Shown: positions 26,525 to 36,224, numbered from the stretch's first letter. The stretch is DNA of 64,000 nt from Burkholderiaceae bacterium (GCA_947448625.1 CANFOT010000004.1:1-64000), one strand, 5' to 3'. Program-made: numbers and translations. The notes: a model not told the origin generated them from the sequence alone.

Positions 26525-27703
26525 ATGAGTGCCAAAAAACAAATCCCTATTCGCGCTACCTACATGCGTGGCGGCACCAGTAAGGGTGTCTTTTTCAATA
26601 TAAAAGATCTCCCTCCAGCAGCGCAAAATCCAGGCGTCGAGCGAGACAAAATCATGTTGCGCGTCATCGGTAGTCCAGATCCCTATGGCAAGCAAATTGA
26701 TGGCATGGGCAATGGCACATCAAGCACAAGCAAGGTGGTGATCATAGGGCCAAGTGATCGCGAAGACTGTGATATTGACTATTTATTCGGTGCAGTAGCT
26801 ATTGATGCGCCTGTTGTTGACTGGAGTGGAAACTGCGGGAACTTATCTTCTGCGGTTGGCCCATACGCCATTCAAGAGGGTTTGGTTGATGCCGGCACAG
26901 ATGGGGTAAAAACAGTTCGTATTTGGCAGGCTAATCTAGGAAAAAGAATTATTGCTCATGTTCAAGTAAAGGATCGGCAAGTTGTTGAGTTGGGAGATTT
27001 TGAGCTTGATGGCGTTACCTTTCCATCTGCTGAAGTGCAGCTGGAGTTTTTGGATCCGGGTGCGGATGCGGATTCAGAGGGTGGAGCTATGTTCCCCACC
27101 GGTAATTTTGTTGATCACTTAGATATTCCAGGTATTGGCAGAATGGAGGTCACATTAATTAATGCTGGCAATCCAACGATATTTATTCATGCTCAATCTT
27201 TGGGCTTATCTGGGATTGAGTTGCAAGAGGACGTGAATAGTAATTCCGACCTACTCAAAAAATTAGAAACAATTCGTGCGTATGCAACTGTGACAATGGG
27301 CTTAGCTGCCACTCCAGCAGAGGCAACTGAGAAGCGGCCCCATACCCCTAAACTTGCTTTTGTAACAGCGCCAAGTTCATATACCGCCTCAAGTGGAAGG
27401 GCGGTTAGCGAGCAAGAGATTGATATTGCTGCCCGGATAATGTCGATGGGTAAGTTGCATCATGCAATGACGGGCACGGGTGCAATTGCAATTGCCGTTG
27501 CTAGCGCAATACCAGGAACAATTGTGAGCTCAGTCCTGGGTGGAAAATCCTATTCAAGAGTGAAATTTGGCCATCCATCAGGAACTCTTGGAGTTGGGGC
27601 CGAAGCAAATAATGAATCCGGTGAATGGGTCATTACTAAAGCGCTCATGAGTAGAAGCGCCCGCCGTTTAATGACAGGCGAAGTATGGGTGCCTGAGGCT
27701 TAA
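26525..27703 (+). CDS. prpF: PrpF-family aconitate/2-methylaconitate isomerase
   Basis: A 392-residue PrpF-family isomerase (diaminopimelate epimerase-like fold). The start IRATYMRGGTSKGVFF, GNGTSSTSKVVIIGPS, DWSGNCGNLSSAVG (the catalytic-region Cys), GNFVDHLD and the closing RSARRLMTGEVWVPE fit the family. PrpF itself isomerises trans-aconitate or 2-methylaconitate; relatives act as oxalomesaconate tautomerase. No prpB, prpC or acnD is present, so it may serve a carboxylate taken up by the adjacent Bug proteins rather than the 2-methylcitrate cycle. Confidence 0.88.
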   Translation: MSAKKQIPIRATYMRGGTSKGVFFNIKDLPPAAQNPGVERDKIMLRVIGSPDPYGKQIDGMGNGTSSTSKVVIIGPSDREDCDIDYLFGAVAIDAPVVDWSGNCGNLSSAVGPYAIQEGLVDAGTDGVKTVRIWQANLGKRIIAHVQVKDRQVVELGDFELDGVTFPSAEVQLEFLDPGADADSEGGAMFPTGNFVDHLDIPGIGRMEVTLINAGNPTIFIHAQSLGLSGIELQEDVNSNSDLLKKLETIRAYATVTMGLAATPAEATEKRPHTPKLAFVTAPSSYTASSGRAVSEQEIDIAARIMSMGKLHHAMTGTGAIAIAVASAIPGTIVSSVLGGKSYSRVKFGHPSGTLGVGAEANNESGEWVITKALMSRSARRLMTGEVWVPEA

Positions 27704-27707
27704 AAAA

Positions 27708-28679
27708 CTATTCAGCAGTAATGTTTGCGGTTTTAATAACCTTACTCCACTTATCGCGTTCCGATTTAATGAACTTACCGAAGCTTTCTGGGCTCCCTCC
27801 CGCGGACTGACTTGCCCCATCTGCAATCGCTTTTGCCATATCCGGATCTTGCAGAATCTCATTGATTGCTTTATTTAAGCGAAGCACAATGGCATTAGGA
27901 GTTTTTGCTGGCACCACAATGCCTTGCCAGTTATATGACTCAAAACCTGGCAGGCCAGCTTCGCTCATCGTGGGGATGTTGGGTAGTACAGATAAGCGTT
28001 TAAGTGAGGTTACTGCGATTGGGCGGATCTTCTCGGCCTTAATCGATGGTAGGGCTGCATAACCCATCTCAAACATCATAGCCAGATGTCCTGCCATGAG
28101 GTCTGTGGCTGCTGGAGCGCCGCCCTTATAGGGCACGTGTGTTAATTCAATTTTGGCCTCAGCCTTGAGCATTTCTCCAGAGAGGTGATGCGCACCACCT
28201 TGACCAGAGGATCCATAGGTAAGTTTATTCGGATCTTTTTTCGCGAGAGCAATTAACTCGGCTAAGTTTTTTACAGGCAACTGTGAGGAGACGCTTAAGA
28301 TGAGCGGGCTTGTCTCTAGCAAAATAACGGGGGCTAGATCCGACGCAGCATCGTAAGGAATGCTCTTCATGAGGATGGGGTTAATTGCTAGGGGAGCAAA
28401 ACTTCCGCAGCCTATGGTGTAGCCATCAGGATTGGCCTTAGCAATTAAGTTGGTACCAATGATGCCTCCTGCACCTGCTTTATTCTCAATGACAACAGGC
28501 TGCCCAAGCTTTTCAGTGAGCTTTCGCCCAAGAAGGCGCATACGGGTATCTGAATATCCGCCTGGAGCGTAGGGGACGATTAAGGTAATCGGTGATGAGG
28601 GCCAATTACTTTGAGCTTTTGCAGAGGTGCCACAGATAGTTGTTAGCAATACCAATAAAAATGAGAATAAGCGAAACAT
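27708..28679 (-). CDS. Bug/TctC-type tripartite tricarboxylate receptor
   Basis: A 323-residue periplasmic receptor with signal peptide (LFSFLLVLLTTICGTSAKA). It has VPYAPGGYSDTRMRLLGRKL, NPDGYTIGCGSF and THVPYKGGAPAATDLMAGHLAMMF. It converges on prpF with only 4 bp between stops. No membrane subunit is adjacent. It differs enough from the receptor at 25569 (GGYSD versus GGGSD) to bind a different ligand, which is a guess. Confidence 0.9.
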   Translation of the reverse strand: MFRLFSFLLVLLTTICGTSAKAQSNWPSSPITLIVPYAPGGYSDTRMRLLGRKLTEKLGQPVVIENKAGAGGIIGTNLIAKANPDGYTIGCGSFAPLAINPILMKSIPYDAASDLAPVILLETSPLILSVSSQLPVKNLAELIALAKKDPNKLTYGSSGQGGAHHLSGEMLKAEAKIELTHVPYKGGAPAATDLMAGHLAMMFEMGYAALPSIKAEKIRPIAVTSLKRLSVLPNIPTMSEAGLPGFESYNWQGIVVPAKTPNAIVLRLNKAINEILQDPDMAKAIADGASQSAGGSPESFGKFIKSERDKWSKVIKTANITAE

Positions 28680-28770
28680 TTAGGTAATCCCTTTATTTGA
28701 TTCTAAGTAGATAAGTAAAGCAGGCTTGATACATGATTTGGCACATCAAGCCTGCTTTAATCAATTTGGC

Positions 28771-30315
28771 TTACGAGCGAATCAGGTAATCAAATGCAGA
28801 TAGAGAGGCCTTGGCGCCTTCGCCCATGGCAATAATAATTTGCTTGTAAGGAACTGTGGTGCAATCACCGGCTGCAAATACACCAGGCATTGATGTTTCG
28901 CCCTTTTGGTCAATGATGACCTCACCGCGAGGGGATAAATCGATCACGCCTTTAAGCCAATCAGTGTTTGGAAGTAAGCCAATCTGAACAAAGATGCCTT
29001 CAAGTGCGATGTCATGCATCTGATGATTAGCGCGATCTTCATACCTCAATGTTGTGACTTTACCCTCGGCACCTAAGACTTCCTTGCTTAAGGCATTGGT
29101 GATTACCGTAACGTTAGGCAGGCTATGCAGCTTTTTCTGTAGCACGGCATCAGCGCGTAATTTGGTATCGAATTCCACTAATGTGACGTGACTCACAATA
29201 CCCGCCAAATCAATGGCAGCTTCCACTCCAGAGTTTCCTCCGCCGATGACCGCTACGCGCTTACCTTTATAAAGAGGGCCATCACAGTGTGGGCAGTAGG
29301 CTACCCCCTTGCCGCGGTATTCTTGCTCGCCTGGCACATTCATTTCACGCCAGCGCGCACCAGTACTCAGAATCACAGTTTTACTTTTCAGTATGGCGCC
29401 ATTTGCTAGAGTGATCTCGATCTCGTCACCAGTCTTGCTTAAGCTTTTAGCTGTTTGCAAATTCATCACATCGACATCGTATGCCTTTACATGTTGTTCA
29501 AGTGCCATTACCAGCTTAGGTCCCTCAGTCTCTTTAACGGAGATGAAGTTTTCAATGCCCACGGTATCGGCAACTTGACCGCCAAAACGTTCGGCCACAA
29601 CACCCGTTCTAATTCCTTTTCTGGCGGAGTAGATTGCTGCGGAAGCACCTGCGGGACCGCCACCAATGATTAAGGAATCGTAGGCAGCCTTGGCATTCAA
29701 CTTCTCTGCATCACGTGCTGAAGAATTTGTATCTAGCTTTGCGGCAATTTCTTCGACACTCATACGGCCTTGGCCAAAGACTTCGCCATTCAGAATCACT
29801 GTAGGTACGGCCATGATCTGATATTGGTCAACCAAGTCCTGGAAGAGGGCGCCATCAATCATTTCATGTTCGATGTTTGGATTAAGTGCAGCCATCAAGT
29901 TCAGAGCCTGTACGACATCAGGGCAGTTATGACAGGACAAGGAGATGAAAGTCTGAAAGCGCTTCTTGCCATCCAAGCCTTTAATGCTGTCAATCACGCT
30001 CTGCTCAACCTTGGGTGGGTAGCCACTGGTTTGTAAGATAGCCAGGATGAAAGAGGTCATTTCATGGCCCATTGGTAGACCGGAGAATGCAACACGAGCA
30101 ACTTCACCAGCTTTACCTACTGTAAAGCTCGGAATATTTTTGCTGCTACCAGATGTTGTGACGGTAAGCTTGTTAGATTGTTCGGCAACCTCGTTTAATA
30201 ACTCCAACATCTCCGCAGACTGAGTGCTGTTATCCAGAGTGGCCTCTAGAACAATTGGGCTCTCTATTTTTTCAAAATAAGCCTTCAACTGAGTCTTGAT
30301 GTTGGTATCTAACAT
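28771..30315 (-). CDS. ahpF: Alkyl hydroperoxide reductase subunit F
   Basis: A 514-residue flavoprotein disulfide reductase. The N-terminal domain (about 1-200) has two thioredoxin-fold halves with the redox motif CHNC. The FAD domain [17 protein letters not shown] near residue 218 and the NAD(P)H domain [16 protein letters not shown] flank the second redox centre YCPHCDGP. The end [24 protein letters not shown] is the FAD-site helix. It transfers NADH electrons to AhpC. It follows ahpC after a 120-bp gap containing mutually exclusive hairpins (30344-30408). Confidence 0.97.
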   Translation of the reverse strand: MLDTNIKTQLKAYFEKIESPIVLEATLDNSTQSAEMLELLNEVAEQSNKLTVTTSGSSKNIPSFTVGKAGEVARVAFSGLPMGHEMTSFILAILQTSGYPPKVEQSVIDSIKGLDGKKRFQTFISLSCHNCPDVVQALNLMAALNPNIEHEMIDGALFQDLVDQYQIMAVPTVILNGEVFGQGRMSVEEIAAKLDTNSSARDAEKLNAKAAYDSLIIGGGPAGASAAIYSARKGIRTGVVAERFGGQVADTVGIENFISVKETEGPKLVMALEQHVKAYDVDVMNLQTAKSLSKTGDEIEITLANGAILKSKTVILSTGARWREMNVPGEQEYRGKGVAYCPHCDGPLYKGKRVAVIGGGNSGVEAAIDLAGIVSHVTLVEFDTKLRADAVLQKKLHSLPNVTVITNALSKEVLGAEGKVTTLRYEDRANHQMHDIALEGIFVQIGLLPNTDWLKGVIDLSPRGEVIIDQKGETSMPGVFAAGDCTTVPYKQIIIAMGEGAKASLSAFDYLIRS

Positions 30316-30343
30316 GATGTATTCCTTGATATTGAATCTTGAT

Positions 30344-30408
30344 GAGTCTATTGGGCAGGGGCTCTATTACTCATCCTGCCCAATAGACTCTCCGAAGAGA
30401 GTCTATTG
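30344..30408 (-). promoter_or_regulatory. Overlapping alternative hairpins between ahpC and ahpF
   Basis: A 16-bp perfect stem (30344-30359 with 30375-30390) and a 12-bp perfect stem (30381-30392 with 30397-30408, loop CGAA) share the middle segment CAATAGACTC. Only one can form at once. They lie in the transcribed gap after ahpC and before ahpF, so they may act as an attenuator or as RNA processing and stability elements that set the AhpC:AhpF ratio. Confidence 0.6.
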
Positions 30409-30435
30409 ATTACTACTAAATGCCGACTTCGATCT

Positions 30436-30999
30436 TTAGATCTTGCCTACGAGATCTAAAGATGGAGTCAAGGTTGCTGCGCCTTCTTTCCACTTTGCTG
30501 GGCAAACTTCACCTGGGTGTGCAGCTGTGTACTGAGCGGCTTTGAGCTTACGCAATGTCTCAGAGATATCGCGAGCGATTTCATTTGAGTGGATTTCAGC
30601 TGTTTTGATAACGCCTTCTGGATTGATGATGAATGTACCGCGCAATGCGAGGCCTTCTTCTTCAATGTGAACACCAAAACCACGTGTCAATGTATGTGTT
30701 GGATCGCCAACCAATGGGAACTTTGCCTTACCTACTGCAGGTGAAGTCTCGTGCCATACTTTGTGTGAGAAATGGGTATCAGTAGTAATGATGTATACCT
30801 CTGCGCCCATCTTCTGGAATTCAGCATAGTTATCTGCCGCATCTTCAATTTCTGTTGGGCAGTTAAATGTGAAAGCTGCTGGCATAAAAATCAATACTGA
30901 CCACTTGCCTTTGAGGGTCTCGTCTGAAACGGTTACAAACTTGCCATTGTGGAAAGCTTGAGTCTTAAATGGTGGAACTGGTGTGTTGATTAGTGACAT
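30436..30999 (-). CDS. ahpC: Alkyl hydroperoxide reductase subunit C (peroxiredoxin)
   Basis: A 187-residue typical 2-Cys peroxiredoxin. The peroxidatic Cys lies in PAAFTFNCPTEIEDAADNY (about Cys47) and the resolving Cys in HPGEVCPAKWKEG (about Cys166). It reduces hydrogen peroxide and organic peroxides, with AhpF as its reductase. The stop codon sits in an 11-bp hairpin (30433-30443 with 30452-30462). Upstream, a possible OxyR site is present (31086-31122). Confidence 0.98.
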   Translation of the reverse strand: MSLINTPVPPFKTQAFHNGKFVTVSDETLKGKWSVLIFMPAAFTFNCPTEIEDAADNYAEFQKMGAEVYIITTDTHFSHKVWHETSPAVGKAKFPLVGDPTHTLTRGFGVHIEEEGLALRGTFIINPEGVIKTAEIHSNEIARDISETLRKLKAAQYTAAHPGEVCPAKWKEGAATLTPSLDLVGKI

Positions 31000-31232
31000 G
31001 GTTTCTCCTGGAAAAATTAAATAGTTGATTCACAACAGAGTCCATTCTAGAGACTATTTATTTATTTGGATAATGAATAATTTAGATATTAATGATCTAT
31101 TTTTTAGATATATAAAATGGGATAAATAGAGGTCTTCAGGTGTCCTCGTAACCTATTAATCCTGCCTGGAGGCGATGTTTCGTGCTAACTTAATAGGGCT
31201 CAACCCATTAGATACTGTAGGCCTCCCCCTTT
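31000..31232. other. ahpC upstream region
   Basis: A 233-bp gap between the divergent ahpC and Nramp-like genes. It is AT-rich and holds the candidate OxyR motif. No gene is seen here. Confidence 0.4.
31086..31122 (-). promoter_or_regulatory. Candidate OxyR binding site
   Basis: ATAT-N7-CTAT-N7-ATAT-N7-GGGA matches three of the four quarter-sites of the OxyR pattern ATAG-N7-CTAT-N7-ATAG-N7-CTAT in spacing and approximate sequence. It lies about 90-120 bp upstream of ahpC, a gene known to be OxyR-controlled in many bacteria. The fourth quarter is poor, so this is tentative. Confidence 0.35.
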
Positions 31233-32504
31233 ATGAATATTCGTAACATCTGGGTCCGCATGAAAGCGCACCCTTTGTCCCGCGTGGGGCCAGGATTGGT
31301 GACGGGGGTTGCGGATGATGATCCTAGCGGAATCGTTACCTATTCTCAGGCAGGAGCCCAATTTGGCCTCAATATGCTTTGGACTATGCCTATTGCATAC
31401 CCCTTGATGTCTGCAATCCAGCTCTTGTGCGCGCGTATTGGTAGGGTGACGGGGCGTGGCTTGGCCGCCAACATTAAGACCACTTTCCCTCCGGCAGTCT
31501 TGTTCTGTTTAGTGCTTTTGCTACTCATTGCCAATGTCTTAAATATTGCTGCAGATATTGCCGCTATGGGCGAGGTAGCTGAGCTGGTTACGGGTGTTAA
31601 CTGGCACATCATGACTGCGGTTTTTGTCTTGATTACGCTCGCTTTGCAAATACTGGTGCCATATCACCGTTATATCTTTTTTCTGAGATGGTTAACGCTA
31701 TCTTTATTAGCTTATGCGGCCGTTCTGTTTACGGTGCATGTCCCTTGGGGTGAAGTTTTTTGGAGCACTGTATTTCCGAGGTTTGGTTTTACTGCTGAAG
31801 CTGCTGCGGTCATTGTGGGTATTTTTGGCACAACGATTAGTCCCTACCTATTTTTTTGGCAGGCCTCGCAGGAGGTTGAGGAGATGAAGGGGCACCATCA
31901 AGTCGGCTTGCTGTCGGAGGGCGATGTGACCGTGAAGTCAGAGTTGCGTCGCATGCAATGGGATACTTGGAGCGGCATGTTGTATTCGAATGTGGCGGCT
32001 TATTGCATTATTTTGGCTACCGCCGTGACCTTGCATATTGCTGGCATCACTGATATCAATACGGCTGCACAAGCAGCATCTGCACTAAAGCCTCTAGCGG
32101 GAAATTTTGCTTACCTCTTATTTTCTTTGGGCATCTTAGGTGTGGGTTTGATGGGGGTTCCAGTTTTGGCTGGATCTGCCGCTTATGCTTTATCTGAAGT
32201 ATTTGGCTGGCCGGCAAGTCTGGAAGAAACCCCTTTGCATGCCACAAGATTTTATGCGGTGATTGCACTCAGTGTTTTGGGCGCATTGGTAATTCAATAC
32301 TCGCCAATTAGTCCTATGAAAGCATTATTTTGGAGTGCGGTAATTAATGGAGTGGTTGCTGTGCCTTTGATGGTAGCGATTCTGATTCTGGCCTCCAAGG
32401 CATCTGTCATGGGCCCCCACGTTGCAGGAAAGGCCCTACTCTTTTTAGGATGGTTTGCTACAGCCTTGATGGCGCTTGCGGCTATTTTTATGTTCTTTGG
32501 TTAA
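31233..32504 (+). CDS. Nramp-family-like divalent metal transporter (variant metal site)
   Basis: A 423-residue membrane protein with about eleven helices and an Nramp (SLC11) fold. The TM1 metal motif reads DDDPSGI instead of the canonical DPGN, and the TM6 region reads GTTISPYLFFWQ instead of MPHN. These changes are like those of the NRAMP-related Mg2+ transporters (NRMT clade), so a Mg2+ or similar hard-ion substrate is plausible rather than Mn2+/Fe2+. It lies divergent to ahpC and 3 bp upstream of a GST-like gene. Confidence 0.8.
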   Translation: MNIRNIWVRMKAHPLSRVGPGLVTGVADDDPSGIVTYSQAGAQFGLNMLWTMPIAYPLMSAIQLLCARIGRVTGRGLAANIKTTFPPAVLFCLVLLLLIANVLNIAADIAAMGEVAELVTGVNWHIMTAVFVLITLALQILVPYHRYIFFLRWLTLSLLAYAAVLFTVHVPWGEVFWSTVFPRFGFTAEAAAVIVGIFGTTISPYLFFWQASQEVEEMKGHHQVGLLSEGDVTVKSELRRMQWDTWSGMLYSNVAAYCIILATAVTLHIAGITDINTAAQAASALKPLAGNFAYLLFSLGILGVGLMGVPVLAGSAAYALSEVFGWPASLEETPLHATRFYAVIALSVLGALVIQYSPISPMKALFWSAVINGVVAVPLMVAILILASKASVMGPHVAGKALLFLGWFATALMALAAIFMFFG

Positions 32505-32507
32505 TCC

Positions 32508-33116
32508 ATGATGCCCATTTTGTATTCTTATCGTAGATGCCCTTATGCAATGAGGGCGCGTATGGCATTGAAATATGCAGGTATTGAAGTTGAGCATAGA
32601 GAGATAGAGTTAAGAAATAAGCCCTCATCCATGCTGCAGGTCTCACCCAAGGGAACCGTTCCAGTCTTATGTGTCGATCAGCTTGTTCTTGAGCAAAGTG
32701 TCGATATTATGCGTTGGGCGCTGGGAAAATCTGATTCAGATAATTGGAATTTAGTAGATCAATCCCTCTCTCAAGCATGGATTGAAAAAAATGACGGTCC
32801 CTTTAAGGCGCTTCTAGATCAATTTAAATATCCCAATCGATATCCTGAGCTTAATCAAGAGGAGGTCTTACACTCCGCACTAGATTTAATGTTGAATCCC
32901 ATGGAGGCTAACTTACAGTCTAGCCTGTACTTATTGGGTAGCAAGATGACATGGGTTGATATAGCAATCTTTCCATTCATTAGACAGTTTTCAATTGCCA
33001 ATCCAGAAAAGTTTGATGGACTTGATCTTCCGTGCTTAAAGAAGTGGCTTAATCAACACATTGAATCTGAGTTATTTCGGTCGGTAATGCAGAAATATCC
33101 AACTTGGGTGGATTGA
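32508..33116 (+). CDS. Glutathione S-transferase-like protein
   Basis: A 202-residue protein of the GST fold. The N-terminal glutaredoxin-like domain has YSYRRCPYAMRARMAL with a CPYA motif (Cys11-12), and KGTVPVL contains the cis-Pro; the C-terminal helical domain is about residues 85-200. The Cys-containing active site suggests an omega-class or Grx2-like thiol transferase rather than a conjugating enzyme. It starts 3 bp after the Nramp-like gene, so they are co-transcribed. Confidence 0.8.
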   Translation: MMPILYSYRRCPYAMRARMALKYAGIEVEHREIELRNKPSSMLQVSPKGTVPVLCVDQLVLEQSVDIMRWALGKSDSDNWNLVDQSLSQAWIEKNDGPFKALLDQFKYPNRYPELNQEEVLHSALDLMLNPMEANLQSSLYLLGSKMTWVDIAIFPFIRQFSIANPEKFDGLDLPCLKKWLNQHIESELFRSVMQKYPTWVD

Positions 33117-33163
33117 GATCCCACAAAGTTGGGGTGTTATGTAATCACTTAAGCACCTACCCC

Positions 33164-34075
33164 CTAGCTGATTGCTTGAATTTCAGTCTCGATTAAATTT
33201 TTCATCCACGCATGAGAGGCTTGTCGGTGGGTTCTTTCATGCCAATACAGGGCAATTCTTACCTCAGGGATATTGAGGGGAATAGGACGTATCTCTACTG
33301 GGAATTTACTCTTAATTTCTTGAGCAATTTTTTTAACTGTGCATGCCAGATACCCTGTCTCTGAAACCACTTTGGCAAGACTAAAGATGGTTTGAACCTC
33401 TAAAGCAATATTAATTTTTTCCCCAATTTTTAATGCAGCCTGGTCAATTACCATCGTTGAAACACCATTACGTGGAGCCTCTAGGCGCACATGTCGCGTG
33501 CTAATAAATTCACTGATTGATAGCTTGTGACTTTTACTCCAATCTTTTTTTGAGAGACAAACTAATTCATCTCTAAATAGAATTTTGGTACGAAGCATCA
33601 AATTTGGTTTTGGCCACCAACCCAGTCGGAAGTCAAGCGACCCCTTATCCAGCATATCGAATGCCTCGCTCGGATTAGATGTTTTAAATTCAATCTTAAT
33701 ATTGGGCGCCTCTACCTCTAGTCGGGCCGCAATCCGTGGGGCCAAAAAGTATTCCACAAACTCTGGGCACATGATTGAAAACTTGGCTTCTGAGGTTAGT
33801 GGGTCAAATGAGGCTTCGGAGTTATTGAGTGCTTGGACCTTATTTAAGATTTCTTGAATTTCAACTTCTAGCGAGAGTGCTCTGCTAGTTGGAGTCATGC
33901 GTCCATTTGAGCGAATAAGCAATGGGTCCTTAAAAACTTCTCGAAGTTTTTTTAGGGCCAGGCTGACAGTTGGCTGGCTAAGTCCAAGGGCATTAGCCGC
34001 CTTAGAGACATTTTGATGTTTGATAAGCGCTACAAAGCAGGTGAGTTGCTGGAAGTCAATGTTCTTAATATTCAT
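33164..34075 (-). CDS. LysR-type transcriptional regulator
   Basis: A 303-residue LTTR. The winged helix-turn-helix spans residues about 6-65 (QQLTCFVALIKHQNVSKAANALGLSQPTVSLALKKLREV, quoted by position), and the rest is a periplasmic-binding-like effector domain. It is divergent from the two Bug receptor genes at 34225 and 35250. A perfect AAATAGT-A-ACTATTT palindrome lies 6 bp upstream of its start, in the usual place for an autoregulatory LTTR site. Confidence 0.92.
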   Translation of the reverse strand: MNIKNIDFQQLTCFVALIKHQNVSKAANALGLSQPTVSLALKKLREVFKDPLLIRSNGRMTPTSRALSLEVEIQEILNKVQALNNSEASFDPLTSEAKFSIMCPEFVEYFLAPRIAARLEVEAPNIKIEFKTSNPSEAFDMLDKGSLDFRLGWWPKPNLMLRTKILFRDELVCLSKKDWSKSHKLSISEFISTRHVRLEAPRNGVSTMVIDQAALKIGEKINIALEVQTIFSLAKVVSETGYLACTVKKIAQEIKSKFPVEIRPIPLNIPEVRIALYWHERTHRQASHAWMKNLIETEIQAIS

Positions 34076-34080
34076 TTATT

Positions 34081-34095
34081 AAATAGTAACTATTT
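34081..34095. promoter_or_regulatory. Palindrome upstream of lysR, candidate LTTR site
   Basis: AAATAGT-A-ACTATTT is a perfect 7-1-7 palindrome 6 bp upstream of the LysR start and about 130 bp upstream of the divergent receptor gene. Autoregulation and control of the receptor operon are likely but inferred. Confidence 0.5.
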
Positions 34096-34224
34096 ATATT
34101 ATTGGTATACATATTATCTTAATGGACCTAAGCTTGGGGCTTGGTTGTAATCTGCTGTGGTCCGCATAAATTCATCGGAAATTATTCCTATATGTTTATA
34201 GAAGCTAAGATATTTTTGACGCGC

Positions 34225-35226
34225 ATGTATTTATTGTGTCGGCATGCTGCTCGTAGCATCGCTTTACTAGCTTTAGGTACATTGATTTTTACTCAGCTTG
34301 CCAACGCACAAAATAAGCAGAATCAATGGCCCGATCGTCCAATTCGGATGATTGTCCCCTTTTCTGCTGGCGGTCCAATTGATATCGTTGCGCGTAAGGT
34401 TGGGCAGAGGCTGAGTGATGCACTCAAAACCCCTGTAATCATTGATTACAAAACTGGTGCAAATGGATTAATTGGAGCGGATTATGTTGCCAAGTCAGCT
34501 CCCGATGGATACACCATGTTGATTATGACGGGATCCTTTTCGGCCAATGCGGCACTATACAAGAAGCTACCTTACGATCCCATCAAGGATTTTTCACCAA
34601 TCAGTCAGGTGTACCGTAGTTACGGCATGGTGCTCGTTGTCAATAATGATCTGCCAGTAAGCTCACTGAAAGAGTTGATTGCTTACGCGCACGCCAATCC
34701 CGGCAAGTTAAGTTATGGCTCTGGTGGATACGGTAACGCCTCGCATTTGGTAGGCGAGCTTCTAAATGTTCAGACCGGCCTTTCCATTTTGCATGTTCCA
34801 TACAAGGGGCTTGGACCCGCATTTAATGAGGTCATTGCCCGTCAGGTTGATATGACTTATATCTCAACAGCTAGCGCTGCAAATGGGATTAAAGAAAATC
34901 TTGTTAAGGGAATTGCTATTAGCGGTACCGCTAGGTCGCCTGCCATTCCGAATGTGCCCACTTTTACAGAAGGGGGCGTCAAAGGTGTTGACCAAGTATA
35001 TGGCTGGTCTGGGATTTTTTATCCGGCGGGCACCCCAAAATCAATCGTGAATAGAGTGCAACAGGCTTTGGCAAGTGTTTTAAGCCAGCCTGATATGAAA
35101 AAACAATTTGACGAGTTGGGTATTGTTCCGATTGGATCGACCCCGGCAGAATTTTCAAAGTTTGTGTCTCAAGACATTGAGCTACAAACCAGCTTATTTA
35201 AAACGGCCAATATTGCTCAACAGTAG
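34225..35226 (+). CDS. Bug/TctC-type tripartite tricarboxylate receptor
   Basis: A 333-residue periplasmic receptor from the ATG at 34225, with signal peptide (RSIALLALGTLIFTQLANA). It has VPFSAGGPIDIVARKVGQRL, APDGYTMLIMTG and HVPYKGLGPAFNEVIARQV. The open frame extends upstream to 34141 with another possible ATG at 34192, but the shorter start gives the cleaner signal peptide. It lies in tandem with a second receptor 23 bp downstream and is divergent from lysR. Confidence 0.85.
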   Translation: MYLLCRHAARSIALLALGTLIFTQLANAQNKQNQWPDRPIRMIVPFSAGGPIDIVARKVGQRLSDALKTPVIIDYKTGANGLIGADYVAKSAPDGYTMLIMTGSFSANAALYKKLPYDPIKDFSPISQVYRSYGMVLVVNNDLPVSSLKELIAYAHANPGKLSYGSGGYGNASHLVGELLNVQTGLSILHVPYKGLGPAFNEVIARQVDMTYISTASAANGIKENLVKGIAISGTARSPAIPNVPTFTEGGVKGVDQVYGWSGIFYPAGTPKSIVNRVQQALASVLSQPDMKKQFDELGIVPIGSTPAEFSKFVSQDIELQTSLFKTANIAQQ

Positions 35227-35249
35227 GGAATGATAAGCGAGACATACTC

Positions 35250-36224
35250 ATGAATATTAAGCACGGATTAACGGCGCTAAATTTATTTATTACGCTTTTT
35301 TTGTCGAGCTCATTTAGCGTAGCGCAAATTTACCCAAATCGGACCACTAAGATTATTGTTCCATTTGTTGCGGGGGGCCCAACTGATGTTCAGGCTCGCT
35401 GGGCTGCTCAGCAGCTCAATACGGCGCTTGGACAACCCTTTATTGTTGAAAATCGAGTTGGCGGTGGCGGCGTCCCTGGTGTTGAGGCTGTAGTAAAAAG
35501 TCCGGCAGACGGCTATACATTGCTTGCGGGTAATCCGGGGCCGCTGACTGTGGCGCCAGCAGTTAAAGCTAATATGCCCTATCAAACCAGCAGGGATCTA
35601 GCTCCAATCATGTTGATTGCGCGGACTGCAAGTTGCTTAAGTATTCATCCGGGCATACCCGCTAACAATGTGAAGGAATTTGTTGCCTATGTAAAAGCAA
35701 ATCCCGATAAAGTGAATTACGGCTCCCCTGGGGTTGGAACTGTTGGGCACCTCTCAATTGAATTATTTGCCACTCAGGCAGGTATCAAGATCAATCACAT
35801 CCCGTATAAAGGTGCGTCTCAGTATCAAAATGATTTAATTGCCGGGCATATCCAATTAGCTCAAATACAGCTAGCGAATTGCTTACCATTACTAAAGCAA
35901 GGCAAGATTAAGACGATTGGTATTACCGCGGATAAGCGTAATGCTTTAGCCCCAGAGATTCCAACTATTGCAGAGCAGGGACTGCCTGGATATCAAAGTT
36001 ATAACTGGAATGGCTTGCTTGCGCCTGCAGCTACGCCAAACGCCATTATTACTAAGCTGCATTCTATTCTGAGTAAGCAATTGGCGACAAAAGAAAATCA
36101 AGAGCTTTTTATCTCACAAGGATTTGAGCCTAGCAATTTCACGCCTGAAGAATTTGCTAATTTTATTCATCTGGAGACTGAGAAGTGGGCCAAAGTTGCC
36201 AAGGCTGCTGACATCAAAGAGTGA
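35250..36224 (+). CDS. Bug/TctC-type tripartite tricarboxylate receptor
   Basis: A 324-residue receptor with signal peptide (LTALNLFITLFLSSSFSVA). Motifs are VPFVAGGPTDVQARWAAQQL, ADGYTLLAGNPGPLT and NHIPYKGASQYQNDLIAGHI. It follows the receptor at 34225 and precedes the alpha/beta hydrolase gene at 36273 by 48 bp, so it is probably in the same operon. Confidence 0.9.
   Translation: MNIKHGLTALNLFITLFLSSSFSVAQIYPNRTTKIIVPFVAGGPTDVQARWAAQQLNTALGQPFIVENRVGGGGVPGVEAVVKSPADGYTLLAGNPGPLTVAPAVKANMPYQTSRDLAPIMLIARTASCLSIHPGIPANNVKEFVAYVKANPDKVNYGSPGVGTVGHLSIELFATQAGIKINHIPYKGASQYQNDLIAGHIQLAQIQLANCLPLLKQGKIKTIGITADKRNALAPEIPTIAEQGLPGYQSYNWNGLLAPAATPNAIITKLHSILSKQLATKENQELFISQGFEPSNFTPEEFANFIHLETEKWAKVAKAADIKE

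Noticed and set aside
26525-27703. 2-methylcitrate cycle locus
   Set aside because: PrpF alone is present; prpB, prpC, acnD and prpR are absent, so the pathway cannot be claimed.
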